A stretch of 64,000 nt of DNA from Odontocerum albicorne. Lineage: Eukaryota; Arthropoda; Insecta; Trichoptera; Odontoceridae. The stretch is from NCBI GenBank assembly GCA_949825065.1, contig OX463839.1, positions 27,141,734 to 27,205,733 on the forward strand. The letters are read 5' to 3'. Position 1 is the stretch's first letter; every line of letters begins with the position of its first letter. The notes under the pieces are model-generated. The model searched no databases, was not told the DNA's origin, and saw nothing but the letters and a program-made list of their open reading frames with translations. Below, one piece after another: positions 37,201 to 50,292 of the stretch. The position numbers and the translations under genes are program-made.

Positions 37201-38427
37201 ACGGTGTTCCACTAAAGGCATTGTTGCGACATGACCATTTATACTGAAGAAACAAGCCATCATTTGCTTCGAAGTGCTTCGTGAGCGAGCAACTTTTGTT
37301 GGATTTGGCTCATCTTGAAAGACCCATACAGTCGACTGCTGTTTAGTTTCTGGCTCATATGCATAGATCCATAATTCATCGCCTGTCATGATCTTATATA
37401 CGTTTTTTGAAGCACCGCGATCGAATTATTTCAACATTTCTTTGGACCAATCCACATGAGCCTTTATTTGAGCGATTGTCAAATTATGCGGTATCCAATG
37501 CGAACAAATATTTTTGACGGCCAAATGTTCATGCAATATTGAATGTATGCAAGTGGAACTAATGCACAAACATGCCTCAATCTCACGATAAGTCACATGA
37601 CGATCTTGCAATATCAGTTCACGCACAGCATCAATGTTTTCTGGCACAACAACCGATTTTGGACGACCTTCACGAAATTCGTCCTGGAGCGAACTACGAC
37701 CACGATTGAATTAGGAAAACCAGCGAAACACAGTGGCCCGGGATGGTGCTTCATCACCAAAAGTTGAAACGAGTTGATCGGCACACTGTTGTTGAGTTAG
37801 TCCACGTCGAAAATCATAAAAAATCATCGCACGAAAATGTTCACAATTTAATTCCGTTTTTGGCCGAGATGAATTTTTCAAGTCACTGTAACACAACACA
37901 AATAGCACTCGTATGACAAAACATTTTGAGCAAGTATACCATTAAAAACGTCAAACTTTATGATGCTGATGTTAGATTTGACGTATCTACACTGGTGTTG
38001 CCATATCTCAAAACTTAAGTAGCAACCATCGTATCAACTTGATAAAAACTTGGTCAAGAGAAATAGTTTTGGTTTTCACACAGAAGTGACTGGTCACTGT
38101 TGTACTTACTCCTGGATAACACATATCAGTCTTGTTAAGGGGATTAAAATGACAGTCTATTGTGATGTTACAAAATTTGATTAGCAAAACTCTTAAATTT
38201 CTCAATAAACACTTACAAATTTTGGATTGAATATAAAAGTTTGTTTGATAAATAGTTTACATCTAAGATATAGAAGATTTAACCCAAAAGTTTCTGAAAT
38301 TCGTATTCAAAAAATTAATGGCTTTCACCACTCTCAAAATTGTTCCCTGTGGCATTTATGCAATGATCCCTGTGTGATTTTAAGGATCGGAAGCCTCATA
38401 TGTGTTTACTTCCAGGAGGACGAATAA
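19223..38427 (+). CDS. glucose-6-phosphate 1-epimerase-like gene (D-hexose-6-phosphate mutarotase), 5' end not found
   Basis: Six exons were placed by splice sites and phase: 19223-19281, 22274-22430, 22991-23171, 30827-30983, 33755-33906 and 38416-38427. They total 718 nt, about 238 residues. The family interconverts alpha and beta anomers of glucose 6-phosphate in the cytosol. Family marks, in order, are AVFDGKRAIRGGIPFVFPQF (substrate-binding Arg), GPQHGFARITRW, LLHTYFKVPDV (conserved His), ITGLHGCTFIDK, then NPWVECAKEIGDFGDDEF and MICVEAGHVSSP (conserved Glu). All introns are GT-AG. About 40-60 N-terminal residues are missing; their exon lies upstream and was not recognised. Introns are packed with transposons, but none disrupts an exon. 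The enzyme identity is firm at family level; the exact substrate is inferred. Confidence 0.9.
19780..20158 (+). mobile_element. LINE family A 3' fragment in epimerase intron
   Basis: It reads LMYGNET, then MRALRRICGVLMYYRMRNLI and EDVVN, and ends in the shared tail TCTGCCTACCCCAACAGG. A mariner (20161-22021) is inserted at the end of the tail. Confidence 0.7.
20161..22021 (-). mobile_element. mariner, decayed, carrying a second mariner (family M2)
   Basis: The ends are similar inverted repeats: CGAGAGGAGGTCAATACATT (left) and CGAAGGGAGGTCAATAAATT (right, reverse complement). They are flanked by TA at 20159-20160 and 22022-22023. Removing the nested element 21070-21716 with its TA duplicate leaves about 1.2 kb, the usual mariner size. 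The transposase is on the - strand and broken. It shows VISNETWVHHYEPKSKQESM, with Asn where the first catalytic Asp is expected, then VMATIYWDAK, GVLLLHDCTH, YYLFPNIKKE and a C-terminal GEYIKK. It lies in the intron between epimerase exons A and B. Confidence 0.88.
21070..21716 (-). mobile_element. mariner deletion derivative (family M1), nested
   Basis: Its ends CTACCTTGATCAACAAGTTT and CTACCTTGATCAAAAAGTTT (reverse complement of the right side) are flanked by TA at 21068-21069 and 21717-21718. The interior matches the element at 4152-5069 in reverse orientation: MLAENRKLTIRELAEDLNIA, LGLRRVAAKLVPKDLNFMQK, then the same jump to FLTKNNTTTIQ and DLASCDFFLFNRLKKP. It has lost more of the N-terminal end than the 4152 copy. 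It sits inside another mariner, so it arrived later. Confidence 0.92.
22274..22430 (+). CDS. epimerase exon B
   Basis: It encodes QFGQWSYGPQHGFARITRWL, then VEKPPERLASGDVEAIFSIM and DSDFTRSMWNY. The HGFAR segment is a family signature near the active site. The acceptor is TATCCTTCCAG and the donor GTAAGT at 22431. The final CA pairs with G of the next exon to give Gln. Confidence 0.92.
22431..22990. other. epimerase intron, nothing recognised
   Basis: A short intron of 560 bp without a recognised transposon or gene. Confidence 0.5.
22991..23171 (+). CDS. epimerase exon C
   Basis: It encodes FRLTYRLILREKELHFNIGV, then YNPSKDLTFSFNMLLHTYFK and VPDVRRCQITGLHGCTFIDK. The LLHTYF His is the conserved active-site His of the aldose-1-epimerase fold. 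The acceptor is TTTTTTCTAG and the donor GTTTGT at 23172. It ends in phase 0. Confidence 0.93.
23899..26449 (+). mobile_element. piggyBac-like transposon inserted in a mariner
   Basis: It is flanked by TTAA at 23895-23898 and 26450-26453. The ends CCTGTTAACTGCC (left) and CCCTTTAACTGCC (right, reverse complement) match at 11 of 13 positions. Size is 2551 bp, normal for piggyBac-like elements. Deleting it together with one TTAA restores a continuous mariner frame of the expected length, which fixes the boundaries. Confidence 0.93.
24577..26231 (+). pseudogene. piggyBac-like (PGBD-type) transposase pseudogene
   Basis: The N-terminus MEEEPSASQNTQPCGEF leads an acidic region (SDDSDFSVDSDDEEPDV) typical of the family. 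A frameshift near 24800-24834 precedes the catalytic core (VDFFKLFMNSTLMNFIADQS, then RNRFQIILGMLHF). Catalytic Asp candidates are in ICIDESLL (codon 25245-25247), LYVDNWYTSP (25488-25490) and GAVDKSDMA (25794-25796). An in-frame TGA at 25731-25733 interrupts the core, and the frame then continues to the end. The C-terminus carries a Cys-rich domain with CVVC, CKQCK and CVDTCF from about 26110 to 26200. Intact proteins act on TTAA sites without leaving footprints. One frameshift plus one nonsense codon suggest a fairly young death. Confidence 0.9.
27362..27423. repeat. palindrome, 29-bp arms
   Basis: The arms at 27362-27390 and 27395-27423 are reverse complements with about two mismatches and a 4-bp loop (TTCT). 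It is in an epimerase intron. No function can be assigned. Confidence 0.85.
27437..27560 (+). mobile_element. possible tRNA-derived SINE head
   Basis: The segment TGGTCTATTTGGTAAGACAC resembles a pol III A box region. About 30 bp later GGTTACAGGTTCAATTTG resembles a B box (GGTTCAA). The spacing and the intervening anticodon-like stretch fit a decayed tRNA-like head. No acceptor-stem pairing was confirmed, so it is not called a tRNA gene. Confidence 0.4.
27575..27625 (+). mobile_element. LINE 3'-end fragment (same family as 35530-36660)
   Basis: GTTGCCACATGGTAATAC then CCACCAGATTGTATTTTATG matches, in reverse complement, the 3' end of the LINE at 35530-36660 (TTGCCACCTGGCAATAAGCC, CACCAGATTGTATTTGC). 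Only the tail is present. Confidence 0.6.
27931..28549. mobile_element. TTAA-flanked MITE, piggyBac-like
   Basis: TTAA lies at 27927-27930 and 28550-28553. The ends CGTGTTCCCCGCG (left) and CCTGTTCACCGCG (right, reverse complement) agree at 11 of 13 positions. The 619-bp interior has no transposase. Both ends are locally GC-rich. A 28-bp direct duplication (CTCTCTTACGTAAATAAAC twice) lies inside at about 28198-28253. The ends differ from those of the piggyBac at 23899, so it belongs to another family. Confidence 0.65.
28870..29207. repeat. interspersed repeat R2, copy 1, left half
   Basis: This matches the left part of the repeat at 32262-32690 (TATGTCACTTATTTGATTTT, then TTTGGTCGCAC and ATAATCTTGAGAT). 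The mariner 29208-30479 separates it from its right half. Confidence 0.65.
29208..30479 (-). mobile_element. mariner (family M4)
   Basis: The inverted repeats ACACATCGATCAATAAG and AGACATCGATCAATAAG (reverse complement of the right end) are flanked by TA at 29206-29207 and 30480-30481. Size is 1272 bp. It interrupts repeat R2; the uninterrupted copy at 32262-32690 acts as a natural empty-site comparison. It lies in the intron between epimerase exons C and D. Confidence 0.93.
29314..30300 (-). pseudogene. mariner transposase pseudogene (family M4)
   Basis: The start reads MEKTEFRVLIKHCFLMGKNT at 30300, followed by a helix-turn-helix region with stops. The catalytic half is open from 29874 to 29314. 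It includes TMDETCIHHYTPESNRQSAE (first Asp), VLFHQDNAPCHKSMV (second Asp) and YSPDLAPSDYWLFADLKK (third Asp), so the DD34D triad survives. The end is truncated after DIEKLGKG. Stops in the DNA-binding half mean it is not functional. Confidence 0.88.
30480..30745. repeat. interspersed repeat R2, copy 1, right half
   Basis: It shares AAATCTTTGGATATAGGGGG, AGAATTCAACCACT and TGGAAAATTTCGAA with 32486-32690. On the reverse strand, GGCAGTGGGATAGCC and GTGGTTGAATTCTCG resemble pol III A and B boxes, so R2 may be SINE-like. That is an inference. Confidence 0.6.
30827..30983 (+). CDS. epimerase exon D
   Basis: It encodes TREGTVYQEGREVVTISEWT, then DRIYQNTPQEHIITNVVSGR and KMRIQKYNFPDT. The acceptor is AAATATCTTGCAG and the donor GTAAGA at 30984. 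It starts in phase 0 and ends with one extra G completed by TT of the next exon. Confidence 0.92.
31035..31500 (+). mobile_element. LINE C-terminal/3' remnant
   Basis: Frames read EAFEMWIYRRILK near 31050, KVRKLQYLGHIMN near 31305, and SWLKNLREGMSAVLLSCFKL then NKIRIAMMMI near 31400-31500. These are standard blocks of the C-terminal region of non-LTR polyproteins, in order but broken by stops. Confidence 0.7.
31501..32052. other. epimerase intron, nothing recognised
   Basis: AT-rich intron sequence without an identified element. Confidence 0.35.
32053..32215. repeat. tandem repeat, unit about 46 bp, about 3 copies
   Basis: Units contain GTACTATTACCGATTTTTTT, then AAATTTATTGCATACGAAAG. They start at about 32073, 32119 and 32166, with a partial unit before the first. 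Confidence 0.8.
32262..32690. repeat. interspersed repeat R2, copy 2 (uninterrupted)
   Basis: This matches both halves of the copy split by the mariner at 29208-30479. In this copy ATAATCTTGAGATGATTTAT runs straight into AAATCTTTGGATATAGAGGG. The next mariner, 32718-33672, begins just after its right end. Confidence 0.65.
32718..33672 (+). mobile_element. mariner with internal deletion (family M5)
   Basis: The ends CGAGGCGTATCCAGAAAGTA and CGAGGCATATCCAGAAAGTA (reverse complement) are flanked by TA at 32716-32717 and 33673-33674. The N-terminal part starts MSIQSPAKCEIRGVIRYLVW at 32886 and breaks off after CREFKSG near 33052. The catalytic part is open to 33574 in another frame: MASMFWDCQGIILIECVPQG, LLHDNARPHTAN, HSPDLAPSDYYLFTSLKL. 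The deletion removed the second helix-turn-helix and the first catalytic Asp. Related ends occur on the element at 42602. Confidence 0.92.
33755..33906 (+). CDS. epimerase exon E
   Basis: It encodes VVWNPWVECAKEIGDFGDDE, then FPNMICVEAGHVSSPVILLP and GTAFEASQILQ. The Glu of CVEAG matches the conserved C-terminal active-site Glu of the family. The acceptor is GTTGTTTCAG and the donor GTTTGT at 33907. It ends in phase 0. Confidence 0.93.
34107..35293 (+). mobile_element. mariner, decayed (family M6)
   Basis: TA flanks lie at 34105-34106 and 35294-35295, with weakly matching ends beginning CAAGG. The broken transposase reads AAQIKAKLDED near 34325. Then RFVTLDETWIHHYTPESKQQ, SAGMVMTTVF, YPPYSPDYVPCDFFLSSFTK-like and RWTKCVQ-like segments follow in different frames. 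It is in the intron between epimerase exons E and F. Confidence 0.75.
35530..36660 (-). mobile_element. LINE fragment, jockey/CR1-like, 5'-truncated
   Basis: On the - strand the reverse transcriptase starts within the catalytic box (MYADDLQIYIRFDPNCF). It continues LQSLTEWTGEHSLLINPTKS, VKNLGVLIDNTLSWRDQINE and SLHKGLK, then shifts frame at about 36306 to MQRFLPTKTKILLVKSLIFT, ILDYADVCYLDITEEQLDTL and LNWLNVRNRHQIPILSLLYN. The end of the protein is near 35905, followed by a 3' UTR to about 35530. The 5' end is truncated inside the palm domain. One frameshift in 250 codons indicates moderate age. Confidence 0.82.
36739..38031 (-). mobile_element. mariner (family M7)
   Basis: The ends TGAGGGTTGCTACTTAAGTT and CGATGGTTGCTACTTAAGTT (reverse complement of the right end) are flanked by TA at 36737-36738 and 38032-38033. 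Full length is 1293 bp. It lies in the last intron of the epimerase gene. Confidence 0.93.
36804..37908 (-). pseudogene. mariner transposase pseudogene (family M7)
   Basis: From the N-terminal side the remnant reads HFRAMIFYDFRRGLTQQQCA, then FGDEAPSRATVFRWFS, a TAA stop at about 37710, and FREGRPKSVVVPENIDAVRE. Next come CSHWIPHNLTIAQIKA, a stop at about 37425, and KIMTGDELWIYAYEPETKQQ (first Asp), then IILHHDNASFHTSF (second Asp). A frameshift near 37080 leads to HPPYSPDLAPNDFFLFPNIK (third Asp) and the C-terminal GEYFEKQ at 36804. The triad is kept, but two stops and one frameshift make it inactive. Confidence 0.9.
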
Positions 38428-38647
38428 TGTGATCAATGTTTCCAATAATGCTATTTACAGGTGATGTGAGTGGACGCATCCAGTGGCAGTGGTAGCAGTG
38501 TTTCATCAGCGTCAGCATGTTGTATTGACCAAGACTGGCCAGAAGTGTTTCCAGCACAGCATGCGCACTACTGTCCCGGCCAAACACTGTGTTCTGTATG
38601 TGTAGCACCAAATATGTGAAGTTATCATCGCTATCCTTGATTTTCAC
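38396..38647 (-). other. antisense open frame across the epimerase terminal exon, status unclear
   Basis: An 83-codon frame on the - strand reads MKIKDSDDNFTYLVLHIQNT, then VFGRDSSAHAVLETLLASLG and QYNMLTLMKHCYHCHWMRPL. The interval is clearly more GC-rich than its surroundings. I do not recognise the protein, and the possible - strand splice sites are weak. It overlaps the + strand terminal exon and 3' UTR of the epimerase gene. It may be a chance frame in the UTR or an exon of an unrecognised antisense gene. Confidence 0.25.
38416..38427 (+). CDS. epimerase terminal exon F (3 codons plus stop)
   Basis: After the acceptor TTTACTTCCAG the reading continues GAG GAC GAA TAA in phase with exon E, giving the C-terminus ILQ-EDE. 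A very short coding part in a terminal exon is plausible, and the acceptor is strong. The alternative is read-through of the exon E donor, which would add a few residues before an in-frame stop. A possible AATAAA lies at 38942-38947. Confidence 0.65.
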   Translation, partial: EDE

Positions 38648-42601
<3,954 letters not shown>

Positions 42602-43887
42602 TGAGGGCTATCCAGAAAGTAACGTACATACATTCATTTATTTAAAAAATACCAGTATAGTTACATTTTTATTATATACAACTTGTCTTTTTTCTATTTT
42701 CCTACATATTTTCTAGCCAGATTGAAGCACTTGTAGCGTTTAACAAACTTTAGAATTCCATTATCGTAAAATTCTACCGCCTGTAGTTTGAGCCAACCCT
42801 CCATGCTGGACTGCAACTCCTCACCGTCATCAAAGCGCTGGGATGCAAGCCATCTCTTCACGTTCATGAAGAGATGGTAATCACTAGGTGCTAAATCCAG
42901 GATGTATGGTGGGTAATAAAAGACTTACCACTTGAATTGTCACAGCAAAGTTTGAGTACACTCTGCAGTATATGGGCGGGCATTGTCCAATAAAATGACA
43001 CCAGATGCCTCTACATTTGTTTTGAATGGCTTCAACTTTTTAATGTCTCACAATATACTTAAAGATTGACTGTTGCGCTTCATGAATGTTTCATGAAATT
43101 CACCAATATGAGTCCTCTTCTGTCCCAAACGACAGTTGCGATGACTCCTGGCAGAAAAAGTTTGGCAAATTTTTTTTTGTTTTTTTGGTGAGTGAGTTTG
43201 GTCCCACTCCATTGATTGATTTTTTTTATCTATATTTACCTATGAAATCCAAGTCTCATCGCTCATAGCGATTTTATCCTAAAAAGCATCACCTTCAATG
43301 TTGTAACGCCCTATAAAGGTTAACGCCGACCCCATCCATTGTGTCTTATGTTGTTATAAGTTTAGGCACCCACCAGGCACAAGATTTTTGATAGATTAGC
43401 ATTACTGTGATCACTTCATGAAGAACTGGATGAGATTTGAGGCAACTAATCAGAAAGCTCTGAAATGGTGAAACTCTGGTTCTGTGAAAGTTTGGAAAAT
43501 CGGAAGATTGTCAATAAAGACAATCAAGACATTCATGACAGTCGGTCGGCCTTCTTTCTTCATCATGGACATTTTAAAAATATCGCACCATTGTCTCACA
43601 CCACTCTCACTCATTACGTTTTCTCCATAAACTTCACAAAGTTGATGATGGATTTCAACTGTTTTACAGTTTCTGATTATCAGAAAACTTTTTACTGAGC
43701 GTACCTTCATAGCTAGCGGGATTCTCAATTACAACACATATTTTAAACTAGTAACAGTGACAAATCTCTCTCGATCCTTGCTAGATTCATACTAAGTCAC
43801 GTCACACTGCTACGTTAAAATGGCATTGTTGCCCCCGCTCCTTCACGTGCTAGGTTAAAACCTAAGTGACTTGACGGATGGCCCTCA
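42602..43887 (-). mobile_element. mariner, decayed (family M5-related)
   Basis: The ends TGAGGGCTATCCAGAAAGTA (left) and TGAGGGCCATCCGTCAAGTC (right, reverse complement) are flanked by TA at 42600-42601 and 43888-43889. Length is 1286 bp. The - strand remnant reads MKVRSVKSFLIIRNCKTVEI, HHQLCEVYGENVMSESGVRQ and CDIFK at the N-terminal side. The C-terminal side shows PPYILDLAPSDYHLFMNVKR, FDDGEELQSSMEGWLKLQ and GILKFVKRYK. Frameshifts separate these. The left end shares TATCCAGAAAGTAA with the element at 32718. Confidence 0.85.
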
Positions 43888-48276
<4,389 letters not shown>

Positions 48277-48299
48277 ATATATATATATATATATATATA

Positions 48300-49587
48300 T
48301 TGGGTGTACAAATAAGTCACCGCCGTTTGACAAAAGTTGGCGCCACCAGTAAGTTATGGTTAAAATTGTCAGATGTAAAATGTCATTATCGTAAGGTTGG
48401 ACATCTGTCAACAACATGACCTTGAAATATTAGTGAATTTTTATCAGTATAACATATTTTTTTGTGTTCGAAAATGTCAAGTTTTGAGCCGAATAAGCGT
48501 CATTTGCGGGAACTTTTGATTTACTTCTTCAATTTGAAGAAATCTGCAGCTGAGGCGCATCGATTGCTTGTAGAAGCATATGGTGAGGCTGCCTTAAGTG
48601 AGAGAAGTTGTCGTGAGTGGTTTCAAAAGTTTAAGAACGGTGAATTTGACATCGAAGACAAAGAACGTAGCGGAAGGCCGAAAGTGTACGAAGACGCGGA
48701 ATTGGAAGTATTATTGGATCAAGATTCATGCCAAACGCAAGAAGAACTTGCACTTACATTAGGAGTGACTCAACAAGCAATTTCACATAGGTTGAAATCA
48801 TTGGGAATGATTCAAAAACAAGGAAATTGGGTTCCATATGAACTGACACCGAGAAACGTTGAACGCCGATTTTCCACATGTGAAATGCTGCTTGCCAGGC
48901 ATAAACGAAAGGGTTTTCTGCACCGTATAGTCACTGGTGATGAAAAATGGATCCACTATGATAATCCAAAAAGGAAGAAATCATGGGGAACCCCTGGCCA
49001 TGCTTCAACATCTACAGCTAAGCCAAATATTCATGGAAAAAAACTCTTGTTGTGTATTTGGTGGGATCAGCTTGGTGTCGTGTATTATGAGTTGCTCAAA
49101 CCGAACGAAACCATTGCTGGGGCTGTCTACCGAGCACAATTGATGAGATTGAGTCGAGCACTCGAGGAAAAGCGCGCCCACTGCTACTCCAGACACGACA
49201 AAATTATTCTCCTGCATGATAATGCTCGTCCACATGTTGCGGCGCCGGTCAAAACCTTTTTGGAAACAATCAATTGGGAAGTTTTACCCCACCCGCTGTA
49301 TTCACCAGACATTGCTCCTTCTGATTTTCACTTGTTTCGATCGATGACGCATGACCTGTCTGAGCAGCACTTCACATCATATGAAGATACCAAAAATTGG
49401 GTCGATTCGTGGATAGCCTCAAAAGATGAAGCATTCTTCCGACGCTGTATCCGTATGCTGCCAGAAAGATGGGAAAAGGTAGTGGCAAGCGATGGGCAAT
49501 ACTTCGAATAAAACATGAGGTTCCGTTCTTTCACAATAAATGCCCAATTTTTGATAAAAAACGGCGGAAACTTATTTGTACACCTAA
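48300..49587 (+). mobile_element. intact mariner (family M3-related)
   Basis: The ends TTGGGTGTACAAATAAGT and TTAGGTGTACAAATAAGT (reverse complement of the right end) are flanked by TA at 48298-48299 and 49588-49589. The length is 1288 bp with one uninterrupted transposase frame. It sits beside a short TA run. The protein and ends are related to the broken mariner at 23304-27133. Confidence 0.96.
48462..49511 (+). CDS. mariner transposase, intact (DD34D)
   Basis: This is a 349-codon frame. The canonical start is probably Met5 (MSSFEPNKRHLRELLIYFFN, ATG at 48474). Residues 5-120 hold two helix-turn-helix parts (FFNLKKSAAEAHRLLVEAYG; ELALTLGVTQQAISHRLKSL). The linker WVPYEL is at 123-128. The catalytic Asp residues are D160 (VTGDEKWIHY), D253 (LLHDNARPH) and D288 (SPDIAPSDFHLF), giving the mariner DD34D spacing. 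The C-terminus ERWEKVVASDGQYFE is complete and the stop TAA is at 49509-49511. All sequence requirements for activity appear to be met. It resembles the Mos1/mauritiana group in layout, but a tree would be needed to assign it. Confidence 0.95.
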   Translation: MCSKMSSFEPNKRHLRELLIYFFNLKKSAAEAHRLLVEAYGEAALSERSCREWFQKFKNGEFDIEDKERSGRPKVYEDAELEVLLDQDSCQTQEELALTLGVTQQAISHRLKSLGMIQKQGNWVPYELTPRNVERRFSTCEMLLARHKRKGFLHRIVTGDEKWIHYDNPKRKKSWGTPGHASTSTAKPNIHGKKLLLCIWWDQLGVVYYELLKPNETIAGAVYRAQLMRLSRALEEKRAHCYSRHDKIILLHDNARPHVAAPVKTFLETINWEVLPHPLYSPDIAPSDFHLFRSMTHDLSEQHFTSYEDTKNWVDSWIASKDEAFFRRCIRMLPERWEKVVASDGQYFE

Positions 49588-49632
49588 TATATATATTATG
49601 ATTTCTATATAAACTGATTTCTATTGGGATGT

Positions 49633-49980
49633 CTTAAGGTGTTTAAGAAAGGACGTTCGTAGAAAAAGGCCAAAATTGTGGCACAATAAAAACTGGCTTC
49701 TACCATGACAAGACACTGACACACTCATCGATTAAAACTCTAGAATTTTTGACATCCAGCACTATGTCTGCCGTTCCACACCCTCCCTATTCACCAGATT
49801 TAGATCTGTATGACTTCTTTTTGTATCTAAAAAGTTGAAGTTCAAGGGGCGACATTTTGAAAAACACATTGACACATGCTACAGAGGTTGTCTCTAGCAA
49901 AAAAAATTTACTTTGAATTCAATGTTGAAAGTGTTAGGGGAAAAAAAAGAACAGTTTTCAGATATCATTCTATTTCTAAA
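49633..49980 (+). pseudogene. mariner transposase C-terminal fragment
   Basis: In shifting frames it reads LRKDVRRKRPKLWHNKNWLL, a degenerate HDxxxxH box, AVPHPPYSPDLDLYDFFLYL and KLKFKGRHFEKHIDT. This is the second half of a mariner catalytic domain. No inverted repeats were found. It lies directly downstream of MRPS31. Confidence 0.65.
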
Positions 49981-50026
49981 TTAAACACTGTTTCACACAT
50001 GAATGCATTATACTTCCTAAATCAAG

Positions 50027-50292
50027 TTACGATAATTCTTTTGATTTTTCTTTAAATCCGTCTTGCAGGGCTCCAACCTGTCGCAGCAATTCTTTTTTGG
50101 AACCAAAATATTCCTTGTACCAATCGATATGGTCACGTTTATCTTGTGCAGAATAATAATGATTTTTTGAAAGCCCCACGCAAACTAACTCCATGAAATG
50201 TCTAATGGGACCTTTAGTTGGACACCAATCTTCTAGATGATTTTCTAAAAAGATATGCTCTGAAAAATGTACATTCTGTTCTTCCTCCATTC
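50027..50292 (-). CDS. MRPS31: MRPS31 exon 6 (last)
   Basis: It encodes MEEEQNVHFSEHIFLENHLE, then DWCPTKGPIRHFMELVCVGL and SKNHYYSAQDKRDHIDWYKE, ending FKEKSKELS and TAA. This is the most conserved part of mS31. The acceptor is TTTTTATATAG. Confidence 0.96.

Noticed and set aside
19223..38427. Recent horizontal transfer of the epimerase from bacteria
   Set aside because: The gene has five GT-AG introns with matched phases and normal local base composition; nothing in the sequence points to recent transfer.
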